Source: Arthrobacter sp. V1I9
Lineage (GTDB): Bacteria; Actinomycetota; Actinomycetes; Actinomycetales; Micrococcaceae
Assembly (NCBI RefSeq): GCF_030817075.1
Contig: NZ_JAUSYU010000001.1
Location: 2,728,001-2,792,000, forward strand
Length of the DNA: 64,000 nucleotides
Reading direction: 5' to 3'
The position numbers were made by a program, and so were the translations under genes. Below the pieces are notes generated by a model. That model had not been told where the DNA came from. It saw nothing but the letters and a program-made list of their open reading frames with translations, and did no database searches. Below are positions 56,382 through 64,000 of this stretch, piece by piece. Every line of letters starts with the position of its first letter. Position 1 is the first letter of the stretch.

Positions 56382-58828
56382 TAGTTGCCTCCATTTACGG
56401 TCATGCTGTAGTCGGAGTTGCCCACGACCACGCGGTAGTTGGCCTGATTCAGTTGGGCAGGAATCAGACGCGCCGCCCTAAACCGTTCCAAGCGGGGCGA
56501 TGTCACATCGGTCATTTCGGTCACTCCGGCATGCTCCTGACCGCAGGCCAACGCTTCCCTCACCAGAGGGAAGTCCAGAGGCATCCGCGATATTTCTTTG
56601 CCTTGTTCGCTGAGGACCAGGAACAGAGCTTCGGAGTTCCTGAACGTCTTCATCTCAACATCGCCGGTCTTGAGTGCCAGTTTCGGTTCGGCTTGGACTC
56701 CAACAATCGGATCAGTACGGCTCGCAAGAATTGGAATCAGGGAGGCAGATTCGACGTCCCCCGGCCGGCGCTTCGGGCGAAGTAGGGTGCGCAGCCCAAA
56801 GCTCAACTCATCGGGAAGGTTGGGACTGAGGTACCAAGCTTGAGTCCACGCAGCGATCTGCGGCCTGAAGGCTGGAATCCCGTTAGCCAGTGCGTACAGC
56901 CGCCCCAGATAACCTCCATACCAGGAAATGAACGCGTACCGGTCTTTGTCCGAAATCTTGGGGCTGTGCATGGCCTCGACAAAAGCGCCATCCACCATTC
57001 TATCGAATTCAGTCAGGACCTCCGAGAACGGATTTTGGGGTTCGAGGTCCTCCTCTAGTGCTTCTAGCGGTGAACCGTTAGTTACTGGACCGGCGAATGA
57101 GTCAGCCAACGGTGTTGCCCATCCCGAGTCCCAGCTTCGGTCGTAGCGTCCCGGAATAGCATCCCTCATCGGGTCCACGAAATGCGTAAGTTTCGTAATT
57201 GGGTTACTTAATGGATCGAAGCTGGCAGAGCCGGGACTCCGGCCGCCGAAGATTGCTTGGGAGAAACGCAATCCTGCGAGCAACTGAAGGGCTTTGAAGC
57301 GCAGCACGGGATCGCTGGTGCTTGGTTGGAGGCGGGCGATGAGGGTGCGCAGCTCGTGCCTGCCGACCTGATCCGGCGCATCTCCGAGGACGCACCGGGT
57401 GACGGTCCCCCAAATTTCTCGAAAAGTCATGCGCTGCCCGGAACTGAGCTCGGCCCCGCGCACCACGGTCATGATTCCCGATCGAACTCGGCTTGATCGG
57501 AGCGACTCAATATTCGCCCTGATCGGGTCAATCATGATGTCCGTCTCGTCGTCCGCCGTGTCCGTAGGGATGAAGTCGACCACTTTGCCAAACAAAGCAG
57601 CGGCCGGCGTCGCGAAGTCCGCAGCAGCCCGCTTAGCAAAGTCCGAAATTACATACGGTTCCGCTGCGAAAAGGGCGCCGCCATCCCCGCGGGAAGAAAT
57701 ACGCACCTGTGGTCGCTTCTCAAGGAGCGAGCAGACGTCAACGAGAACCACCAGCACGCTGGCCACCATGTCGGGTCCGTCAAAAAGATGACCGGCTTTG
57801 AGATACGGTTCATCGCAATCCGTTTGGACGTTCCAGTTAGATTCACCAACAACGTCGCCTGCAAGCCAACGCGTAAGGGCTTGACCCGCCGAATATTCGA
57901 AGGTTTGGGTGGCGTTGGTCGAAGCTGCTTCATCAACTAAGATGCCTCGATTAACGCAGGCAATTAGGTGCACGCCGGCACGCGCAGACGCATCAATTTC
58001 TTTGGTCAGAGGGTTCCTGCGGTGCTCCGTGCTCCCGATAGTGGCATCGTTGATGAGGAGGAGCTCCCTGCTTCCAGCGTTGTACCGATAGCTGCGGTGA
58101 GCAAGCCCATCCTTGGGGGCATCGATCGGCTCGAGATCAGCGACTATCTCCGCCGTCGCATGGGACTTGCCCGCACCCGGCCCTCCCACGAGGAAAAGGA
58201 ATCGAGGGAGGGTGCCGCTGTCCAGACCCCTCTTGAACCAGGAGCAAGCCTCCTCGACGCCTGCCGGCCGGGGTGCCGTCGGCAACGGACTCCGCCCGTC
58301 CGTAATCGGTTTAGCGGCGACATCGCTTCCACCAGTCGTGCGGTCCCACAGTTCTCCGAGTGCATGCCAGTAGGCGCTTTCTTCGGCGTTCACAAACTCC
58401 CCCTCTTTGAGTGGCTCAAAGGTATCACTCGTTCTTGGCACGGAATCGTGCGGTGGAGCCGGATCTGTACCAATAGGCGTCACATCTTTGGGCGTCGACA
58501 ACTCGGCGGTGGAATCGGAGGTTTCCGTGAGGGGAAAATCGCTAAGTCTGAGAATAAGGCGCTCCTTTAGGGCAGCTTGAAAGTGGGGCCGCGGCTTGTA
58601 GCCAAAGATGTACTGCCGACCCATACTGTCCAAGACGGCGCTCAAATTGCAGAGCTTGAATTCGATGGCGGCGTGAGACCTTTTCACAAACTCCTGAAGC
58701 TTCAGGTTGTTTTGCCGCTTGTTGTAGTTCTCGCCTGCAATTTCGAGTTTCAGCATCCTGAGATAACAGTCGATGAGGGCGTCGAGCTCCTCATCCGACC
58801 AGTGGAGCGAGCGCGTGTCGTTGAGCAT
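56381..58828 (-). CDS. AAA-like ATPase with restriction-type N-terminal domain, DptF-like
   Basis: An 815-aa protein. Residues 1-95 (SDEELDALIDCYLRMLKLEI, YNKRQNNLKLQEFVKRSHAA, FGYKPRPHFQAAL) match the small N-terminal domain found at the front of several McrA/DUF3883-type modification-dependent defence proteins. A Pro/Thr linker follows. The ATPase has Walker A FLVGGPGAGKSHATAEIV (Lys221-Ser222), a hydrophobic strand RELLLINDATIGS as Walker B region, and LIACVNRGILVDE. The final ~300 residues are unassigned. It is first in a minus-strand operon continuing to vsr. It likely senses or powers restriction by the downstream proteins. Confidence 0.78.
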   Translation of the reverse strand: MLNDTRSLHWSDEELDALIDCYLRMLKLEIAGENYNKRQNNLKLQEFVKRSHAAIEFKLCNLSAVLDSMGRQYIFGYKPRPHFQAALKERLILRLSDFPLTETSDSTAELSTPKDVTPIGTDPAPPHDSVPRTSDTFEPLKEGEFVNAEESAYWHALGELWDRTTGGSDVAAKPITDGRSPLPTAPRPAGVEEACSWFKRGLDSGTLPRFLFLVGGPGAGKSHATAEIVADLEPIDAPKDGLAHRSYRYNAGSRELLLINDATIGSTEHRRNPLTKEIDASARAGVHLIACVNRGILVDEAASTNATQTFEYSAGQALTRWLAGDVVGESNWNVQTDCDEPYLKAGHLFDGPDMVASVLVVLVDVCSLLEKRPQVRISSRGDGGALFAAEPYVISDFAKRAAADFATPAAALFGKVVDFIPTDTADDETDIMIDPIRANIESLRSSRVRSGIMTVVRGAELSSGQRMTFREIWGTVTRCVLGDAPDQVGRHELRTLIARLQPSTSDPVLRFKALQLLAGLRFSQAIFGGRSPGSASFDPLSNPITKLTHFVDPMRDAIPGRYDRSWDSGWATPLADSFAGPVTNGSPLEALEEDLEPQNPFSEVLTEFDRMVDGAFVEAMHSPKISDKDRYAFISWYGGYLGRLYALANGIPAFRPQIAAWTQAWYLSPNLPDELSFGLRTLLRPKRRPGDVESASLIPILASRTDPIVGVQAEPKLALKTGDVEMKTFRNSEALFLVLSEQGKEISRMPLDFPLVREALACGQEHAGVTEMTDVTSPRLERFRAARLIPAQLNQANYRVVVGNSDYSMTVNGGN

Positions 58829-59084
58829 TGGATCAGAATACGGTTCTTGGACGATTGCTGAGGCTACGACACTCGTGGGCGGCTGCTTGCGGGCTCTCCA
58901 GAATCTCTGGATCGAGCCAGGGCTCCTGTGAACGGCCGAGCGACGGTGTGCTCGCGGGAGCGGCCTGGTGGACGACTATGATAGCTCGATTTCGACGCGC
59001 CGCCCCGAGACGGCGCCAGAGTCACGGTGAACGTGGGATGCCGCTTATACACTGACGTCTAGATCTACAGGGGGGCACTTCATA

Positions 59085-59282
59085 ATGGACAACGCTAACT
59101 TCGCATCAGGGACGATGGTGCGGCTCGTAGCGCGCCCTGAAGTCATTGGAGTGGTGCAGGGCTCACACGATATTGGCGGCGTTCTTCGGTTCGATGTTTT
59201 TCACGACAACGGCCTCAACGGTTACTTCGCGTCTCAAATCGAACGGTATGAGGTGCATCCCGGGAGCACCGGAGTTCGGTGA
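59085..59282 (+). CDS. small SH3-like domain protein, helicase N-terminal fragment
   Basis: A 65-aa protein (TMVRLVARPEVIGVVQGSHD, then LRFDVFHDNG, YFASQIERYEVHPG) resembling the beta-barrel domain at the N-terminus of defence SNF2-type helicases (a 'VRL-RPE-GVV...VFHD...QIE' pattern). Only this domain is present, so the gene is a minimal protein or a truncated helicase. An AGGGGG site precedes the ATG. Its 3' end overlaps the NERD-helicase relic at 59248. Confidence 0.55.
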   Translation: MDNANFASGTMVRLVARPEVIGVVQGSHDIGGVLRFDVFHDNGLNGYFASQIERYEVHPGSTGVR

Positions 59283-59343
59283 CGCACAGCTGGCAGAGAA
59301 GGCCGTTTGGACCGCTCTGAAGAACAGTGTGCCTCATGATTGA
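59248..59343 (+). pseudogene. 5' relic of a NERD-helicase gene
   Basis: In this frame the bases encode MRCIPGAPEFGDAQLAEKAV followed by WTALKNSVPHD and a stop. It matches residues 1-31 of the intact NERD helicase at 60374 (MKCIPEEPEFGEGHHAEKAV, WTALRNSLPDD). The rest of the gene is missing. This shows a second copy of that gene once existed here. Confidence 0.75.
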
Positions 59344-59406
59344 GTCCGTCTTAAACGCGTTTGAAAGCTCGGTCCGAATAGCATCAGTCCTGGAAGGGAA
59401 TCTGGA

Positions 59407-59625
59407 ATGACCAAAGACCGTTTGACTGCCGATGAAGCAGCCGACGTGATCAGCCGCTCAGGAAGAACTTTGAGAGCCTTTCTCCGGAAGATCAGGGACA
59501 ACGGAACGCTGGATAAGACTGGTGCGTGGCAAGATCCGCCGCAGAAGAACGGCACCTGGACCATCCGGCGAGGTTACTTGCAGCAGCTTGCGCGTGACAA
59601 CAACTGGCCCTTTACTGACCGCTGA
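59407..59625 (+). CDS. small helix-turn-helix-like protein
   Basis: A 72-aa protein. LTADEAADVISRSGRTLRAF, IRDNGTLDKTGAW and WTIRRGYLQQLARDNNW resemble an excisionase/MerR-like winged helix that recognises DNA. GGAAGGGAATCTGGA lies just upstream of the ATG. It may regulate the following membrane protein and helicase genes (186-bp gap) or belong to a decayed mobile element. No integrase is visible nearby. Confidence 0.6.
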   Translation: MTKDRLTADEAADVISRSGRTLRAFLRKIRDNGTLDKTGAWQDPPQKNGTWTIRRGYLQQLARDNNWPFTDR

Positions 59626-59810
59626 GCCCCCTTGCAGTTGCTGCATCTAGAGGTTCATAGGTTAGAGCGCGCTTCCTTTCCAAGGTACCTAAAGCCTCCC
59701 TGGTAGTTCCGCCGTCCATCTATTTACATTGAGCTGGCGTTTCGGGGGCCGGCCCAAAATCTCGGGCTAATGATCGCAGTTCGCAGATTGCACTAAGAAA
59801 GTTGATACTC

Positions 59811-60377
59811 ATGATGGAAATGCTCAGCGGAGCCAGCGTAGGCACGTTCAAGAATCTTGTTTGGATCATTGCTGTGGTGATCGGCCTCTTCTTCCTGTCG
59901 GGCAGGCGCGTAACCGGCATTCCGAAAGTCATGGCGCGAATAGTCAGTGCTGCCACCGCAGGAACCACGGCCTTTGTGGCGGCCAACCTGGCGGTGGTGC
60001 TCCACATCTTGGCCAACGTCACGGATTCCCGCTGGTCTGCAGGCCGCGATGGAAGGCTGGAGAGCCCCGAGATCCCTTCCGTACCGTTCATGCAGCCCGT
60101 CGCCGACACCCTGAATGGAGTCATGGGCGGCCTGGTTGGTGGCGTGAACGATGCCATCGCCATGAAGAATGCGTTCTTCATCATCCCCGAATTTGTTGGC
60201 GCCGCGGTCTGGGCCGCCGCTGTCCTTGCCGGGCTCGCGATCGCGAACCGAATCCTGGCCTCGTGGGTAGCCAAGGAGGAAACCAAACAGATCGAGCGGA
60301 ATACCAAGGACCTCGCTGACATCCGGGCGCAGCTCGGTCTGGCATCCTTCCAGGACACCAGAGCCGGGGCACGATGA
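59811..60377 (+). CDS. membrane protein coupled to NERD helicase
   Basis: A 188-aa protein with about four membrane segments (near 12-30, 40-65, about 110-125, and 130-155) and a charged C-terminal coil (WVAKEETKQIERNTKDLADI). The family is unknown to me. Its stop overlaps the start of the NERD helicase gene as ATGA, so the two are coupled. ATG 59811 has AAGAAAG 9 bases upstream; TTG at 59802 is an alternative. Membrane proteins coupled to a DNA-acting enzyme are common in defence modules as effector or anchor; that role is inferred here. Confidence 0.75.
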   Translation: MMEMLSGASVGTFKNLVWIIAVVIGLFFLSGRRVTGIPKVMARIVSAATAGTTAFVAANLAVVLHILANVTDSRWSAGRDGRLESPEIPSVPFMQPVADTLNGVMGGLVGGVNDAIAMKNAFFIIPEFVGAAVWAAAVLAGLAIANRILASWVAKEETKQIERNTKDLADIRAQLGLASFQDTRAGAR

Positions 60378-62062
60378 AATGCATTCCGGAAGAACCGGAG
60401 TTCGGGGAAGGACACCACGCGGAAAAGGCCGTCTGGACCGCCCTGCGGAACAGCCTCCCCGACGACTGCGTCCTGGCCCACTCGGTCCACGTCCGCGACG
60501 GACGGAATGAGTACGAGATTGACCTGCTGGTCCTCTGGCCCAGAGTTGGCATGGCCGCAATCGAGGTCAAGGGCGGTCAGGTCAGCATTACGGACGGGCA
60601 GTGGTACCAGTCGGACCGGAACCAGAAGCGCCAGATCCAAAGCCCCGTGGCACAGTCCCAGAGCTCACTCCACGCCCTCAAGAACTGGCTGGAGAACCAG
60701 CTCGGTACGCGCCTGAGCAGCCGCTGCGTCTACATGGTCAGCCTCCCCTACACCGACGTGTCGCGGGACTGGACCATGGCAGGTTGCCCGCGGTCGCTCA
60801 TCCTCGACGAGACCGACAGCAAATCCCCCGCCGATCTCGTCCGCCAAGCCATCGAAAACGAAGGCGGCGGCGCCTCCCCGCTGGCCCCGGTCTTCCTGGA
60901 ACGCATCGTCCGCAAGCTGGGCGGAAACCTGGACACCGCCGTCGTACCTTCCACCACCTCGCAGGAGGACGAGGCAGAGCAGGACCACCTCACGGAACGC
61001 CAGTCCGTGCTGCTCCAGGCAACCCGCTCACTCAACAGGGTCCGTTTCACCGGCGGCGCGGGCAGCGGAAAGACCTGGCTCGCCGTCGAGAAGGCCAAGC
61101 TGCTCAGCAAGCAGGGCAAGCGCGTGGGCCTCTTTTGCTACAACAAAGGCCTGGGGCAATACCTCCAGGATCGCGTCGGGACATGGAAGCGGCAAGCCAA
61201 GCCGGTGTTCACGGGCGAGTTCCACGAATACGCGCGCGGGCTGGGAGTCCCGGACGGCTCCGGCCAGGACTATTTCGACGTCGAAATGCCCCGCCTCCTG
61301 AAGGAGCTGGCAGCCGGACTGGAGCCGCACGAACGGCTGGACGCCGTCGTCGTCGATGAAGCGCAGGACTTCGCGCCCCTGTGGTGGGACGCCCTTCTCG
61401 CGTGCGCCAGCGACCCGGACGCGGGTGAGGTGTATGCGTTCATGGACGACCGGCAGGACGTCTACCAGCGCTGGGGAGGCGCAACGGCGGACCTCACCAG
61501 CGGCCCGATGGCTAACTTCGTGCCCATCCACATTGACGACAACCTCCGCAACACCCGCAAGATCGCCGAGTCCTTCCGGCCTTTCGCGGGCGAGCACTTC
61601 ACCCCGCGGGGCACTACGGGACTGCCCGTACGGTTTGTGGACTGCCCCACGGAGGACGCGCTCGACGTCGCGGGCGACTGCGTGGAGGCACTGATTGAGG
61701 AAGGCTGGGCCAACAACCAGATCGCGCTCCTCACCACGAAGGACCGGCACCCCATCCACCTGGACTATTTCGAGCGGGACGCCACCGAGGAATACTGGCG
61801 GGAATTCCACGCTAACGAAGCCGAGTTCTACGGCCATGTTTTGGGCTTCAAGGGCCTGGAACGGTCTGTGGTTGTTCTGTGCGTCAACGGCTTCAAGGAC
61901 ATGGGCCGGGCTCCGGAGCAGCTGTACGTCGGGCTGTCCCGCGCGCGGAGCCTGCTGGTGGTTGTGGGAGATTCCGGGCTGCTGGAGGAGGCAGGCGGGC
62001 GGGAACTCAAGCTCGCGCTGGCACGGACACAGGCGTGGAAACCGGTGCTTGCCGGCGGATAG
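60374..62062 (+). CDS. NERD nuclease-SF1 helicase fusion
   Basis: A 562-aa protein. The N-terminal NERD nuclease domain has YEIDLLVLWPRVGMAAIEVKGG (Asp50, Glu64-x-Lys66). The second part is a UvrD/DUF2075-like SF1 helicase: Walker A FTGGAGSGKTWLA (Lys233-Thr234), Walker B VVVDEAQDF (328-333), DDRQDVYQRWGG, DDNLRNTRKIAESF, VLGFKGLERSVVVL and YVGLSRARSLLVVVG. It probably unwinds and cuts foreign or damaged DNA. It overlaps the membrane protein gene by 4 bases and is followed after 78 bp by the helicase-sigma gene. Confidence 0.9.
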   Translation: MKCIPEEPEFGEGHHAEKAVWTALRNSLPDDCVLAHSVHVRDGRNEYEIDLLVLWPRVGMAAIEVKGGQVSITDGQWYQSDRNQKRQIQSPVAQSQSSLHALKNWLENQLGTRLSSRCVYMVSLPYTDVSRDWTMAGCPRSLILDETDSKSPADLVRQAIENEGGGASPLAPVFLERIVRKLGGNLDTAVVPSTTSQEDEAEQDHLTERQSVLLQATRSLNRVRFTGGAGSGKTWLAVEKAKLLSKQGKRVGLFCYNKGLGQYLQDRVGTWKRQAKPVFTGEFHEYARGLGVPDGSGQDYFDVEMPRLLKELAAGLEPHERLDAVVVDEAQDFAPLWWDALLACASDPDAGEVYAFMDDRQDVYQRWGGATADLTSGPMANFVPIHIDDNLRNTRKIAESFRPFAGEHFTPRGTTGLPVRFVDCPTEDALDVAGDCVEALIEEGWANNQIALLTTKDRHPIHLDYFERDATEEYWREFHANEAEFYGHVLGFKGLERSVVVLCVNGFKDMGRAPEQLYVGLSRARSLLVVVGDSGLLEEAGGRELKLALARTQAWKPVLAGG

Positions 62063-62140
62063 TGCCGGCGCTCACCTGAATTGTCGGTGCCTCCGCATAG
62101 TCTTCAGGCACCAGATCAGAACCGTCCAATGGGGGATGAA

Positions 62141-64000
62141 ATGCCAGAACTAGCCGGCGCCGGGTCCCACCCGGTCGCGACGCTGCCGCAAGTGCCCCTC
62201 CCGGCTGCGCCCGCGCCGGTACCTGCCTCCTACGACTACGCCTTCCTGTATCCCTGGCAGCAGGAAGCGCTGAAGGCGTGGCACTCGAACGCCCGCCGCG
62301 GCGTCGTGGAAGCCGTCACCGGTTCCGGTAAGACACGCGTAGGGATTGCCGCAGCTTTCGAGGCAGTTCGGCAGGGCATCAAAGTCCTGATCTTGGTACC
62401 AACAGCGGAGCTTCAGCGCCAATGGCTGGTGTCCCTGCGCCGCGACCTGCCCGCTGCTCGGCGTGGTGCACTCGGGGATGGACGGTCCGATTCCCTTGAC
62501 GACGTGGACATCCTCGTGGCCATCGTTCATTCGGCGTCCAACCGGGAAACGCTGCGTTCGCACAAGGCCGGCCTGATTATTGCCGACGAGTGCCACCGCT
62601 ACGCGGCACCAATGTTCACCGGCGCCCTGCAGGAAGGGTATGCCTGGCGCCTTGGGCTGACCGCCACGTTTGAAAGGGCGGACGGTGAGCACGAAACCCT
62701 CCTGACACCTTACTTCGGCGGCGTCATCTACAACCTCTGGTACGACCGGGCGCTGAAGGACCAGGTCATCGCCCCGTTCGACATCGCTTTGGTTGGCGTT
62801 GACCTGACGCCTTCGGAACAGAATGACTATGACGAGTTCTCTGCTGTGATGGTGGAGTCGGCACGGAATCTTGAGTCCTATGCAGGCATCCCGCGGCGGC
62901 CGTTCCCGCAGTTCATTGCCGCCGTGGCTGCCCTCGCCGCCTCTGATTCGCCCAGCCGGGAAGCCACTATTGCGCGGAAGTACATGCGTGCCATGTCTTC
63001 GCGTCTCACGCTGCTGGCCGAGGCCAAGACGAAATACCTGGCGCTGGCAGCCCTGAAGGAGACTGTCGACCAATCCCGCGGAACGCTGGTCTTCACTCAG
63101 ACCCAGGAGTCAGCGCGGCGGGCGCAGGAGCTGTATACGTCCCTCGGGTCTTCGGCATCGGCCGTGTTCAGCGGCATGGCCAAGGACGACCGGCGGCAGG
63201 GCCTGGAGGACTTCCGTACCGGCACGTCCCAGATTCTGGCCGCGCCGCGGCTCCTTGATGAAGGCATCGACGTTCCCGAGGCCGACCTCGGGATCATCGT
63301 TGCTGCCAACCGCAGCCAGCGGCAAATGGTGCAGCGCCTTGGCCGTGTCATCCGAAAGAAGGCCGACGGGCGGCCGGGCCGGCTGGTTGTCCTCTACTCC
63401 AAGGGCACCGTTGAGGATCCGGACGTCCAAGGCGAGGAATTCCTCGGCAAGGTGCTGCCTTTCGCACGAAACATTGACTTCTTCGACATCAAGACGGATC
63501 TGGACAGGTTGCAGGAGTTCCTCCGCCAGGCCGAACCCGAGGAGGCTTCGGCGCCCGAGCCCGGTGAGCCGACAGCGGGTACGCCCGGGAACGGCGCTGT
63601 ACCAGAAGACGGCAGCCCAGGAACGCCAGAACCGGGGATGGTGGAACCTCCAGCGGAGGACGACGAGAGCGCGCCGATGTCATTCGATCTTGGGGAATCG
63701 GGCTGGCTGGAGGAGCTTCCGGGGCTCGAGGGCTTCAGCGACGACGGGGTTTCGGACTACCTGCAGCGTGCCGGTAGGGCTGATCTGCTGTCTGCTGAGC
63801 AGGAGGTGGAACTCGCCAAGGACATCGAGGCAGGGCTTTATGCCGCGCACTTGCTGGCGGATGGCACTCCCCGGGGCCGAAAAGAATCCCGAGAGCTGCG
63901 CGCCATTGCTTTGCTGGGTGAGCGTGCCTCCGACGCCCTGCTGGAGGCGAATCTCCGTCTGGTCATATCCATCGCCAAGAAATACGTGTATCAGGGCATG
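62141..64000 (+). CDS. active SF2 helicase fused to sigma-70 factor (copy 2, partial, runs off window)
   Basis: At least 620 residues; the 3' end is outside the window. Residues 35-450 are a complete SF2 helicase with Walker A VTGSGKTRVG (61-65), DECH (149-152), TAT (174-176), motif V DEGIDVPEAD (373-382) and motif VI QRLGRVIRK (398-406). After a Pro/Glu-rich linker (465-515) comes the start of a sigma-70 factor: VSDYLQRAGRADLLSAEQEV (region 1.2), [20 protein letters not shown] (2.1). The start at 62141 is chosen for the GGGGGA site 5 bases upstream; 62129 is also in frame. It lacks the 140-aa leader of copy 1. The sigma part is diverged from the host-like one in copy 1. Confidence 0.85.
   Translation, partial: MPELAGAGSHPVATLPQVPLPAAPAPVPASYDYAFLYPWQQEALKAWHSNARRGVVEAVTGSGKTRVGIAAAFEAVRQGIKVLILVPTAELQRQWLVSLRRDLPAARRGALGDGRSDSLDDVDILVAIVHSASNRETLRSHKAGLIIADECHRYAAPMFTGALQEGYAWRLGLTATFERADGEHETLLTPYFGGVIYNLWYDRALKDQVIAPFDIALVGVDLTPSEQNDYDEFSAVMVESARNLESYAGIPRRPFPQFIAAVAALAASDSPSREATIARKYMRAMSSRLTLLAEAKTKYLALAALKETVDQSRGTLVFTQTQESARRAQELYTSLGSSASAVFSGMAKDDRRQGLEDFRTGTSQILAAPRLLDEGIDVPEADLGIIVAANRSQRQMVQRLGRVIRKKADGRPGRLVVLYSKGTVEDPDVQGEEFLGKVLPFARNIDFFDIKTDLDRLQEFLRQAEPEEASAPEPGEPTAGTPGNGAVPEDGSPGTPEPGMVEPPAEDDESAPMSFDLGESGWLEELPGLEGFSDDGVSDYLQRAGRADLLSAEQEVELAKDIEAGLYAAHLLADGTPRGRKESRELRAIALLGERASDALLEANLRLVISIAKKYVYQGM

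Noticed and set aside
49368-58828. BREX or Zorya system
   Set aside because: No PglX, PglZ, BrxL, ZorA/B or comparable proteins are visible; the gene sizes and HerA-like end fit a Dpt-like module better.
59640-59810. tRNA or attachment site near the small HTH gene
   Set aside because: I looked for an acceptor stem and T-arm pattern and for direct repeats flanking the island and found none that hold up by eye.

Overview
The window is high-GC DNA from an actinobacterium. The sigma-factor sequence inside one gene, the mycothiol-type DsbA-like protein, the class F sortase and the codon usage all point to Micrococcaceae (Arthrobacter/Pseudarthrobacter-like). This placement rests on recognised protein families, not on a database search.

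Layout. 0-6.3 kb: the 3' part of a Wadjet (Jet) anti-plasmid operon (jetB end, jetC, jetD), followed by a NERD-domain protein. 6.3-11.2 kb: a secreted S8 protease, a DUF4383 membrane protein, a gamma-glutamyltransferase and a lipid kinase. 11.3-23.7 kb: a catabolic block. Its minus-strand operon encodes a dipeptide/oligopeptide-type ABC importer, an aldo/keto reductase, an HpcH-type aldolase, a BNR sialidase-like protein and an SDR. Divergent from it are an OtnK (DUF1537)-PdxA fusion and a DeoR regulator. An acid-sugar (four-carbon sugar acid) pathway is the best reading. 23.9-40.6 kb: mixed chromosomal genes (sortase and candidate substrate, amidase, second S8 protease, M15-like protein, hemerythrin protein, GntR regulator with nucleoside hydrolase and MFS transporter). 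Several genes here are broken by single-base frameshifts or survive only as fragments.

40.6-64 kb is an accessory/defence island with lower and more variable GC. It starts with a decayed SF2 helicase and an EVE-like/zinc-ribbon/HNH nuclease. Next comes a 1002-aa protein that fuses an SF2 helicase to a nearly complete primary sigma factor. A long minus-strand operon follows: an AAA-like ATPase with a restriction-type N-terminal domain, a 477-aa protein, a very large protein running into a HerA-like ATPase, an m5C methyltransferase and Vsr. The first three resemble DptF-G-H in order and size, but no dnd genes are visible. After that come a NERD-helicase relic, a small HTH protein, a membrane protein, a NERD-SF1 helicase and a second helicase-sigma fusion that runs off the window end.

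The most unusual content is the pair of helicase-sigma fusions. The second copy (62141 onward) keeps all helicase motifs and sits in an apparent operon with a membrane protein and a NERD helicase. The first copy (44304-47312) has lost the Walker A Thr, the DECH box, the TAT motif and motifs IV-V, yet carries an intact primary-type sigma factor that looks recently copied from the host sigA. I infer a transcription-linked defence or regulatory module; its function is not shown by sequence.
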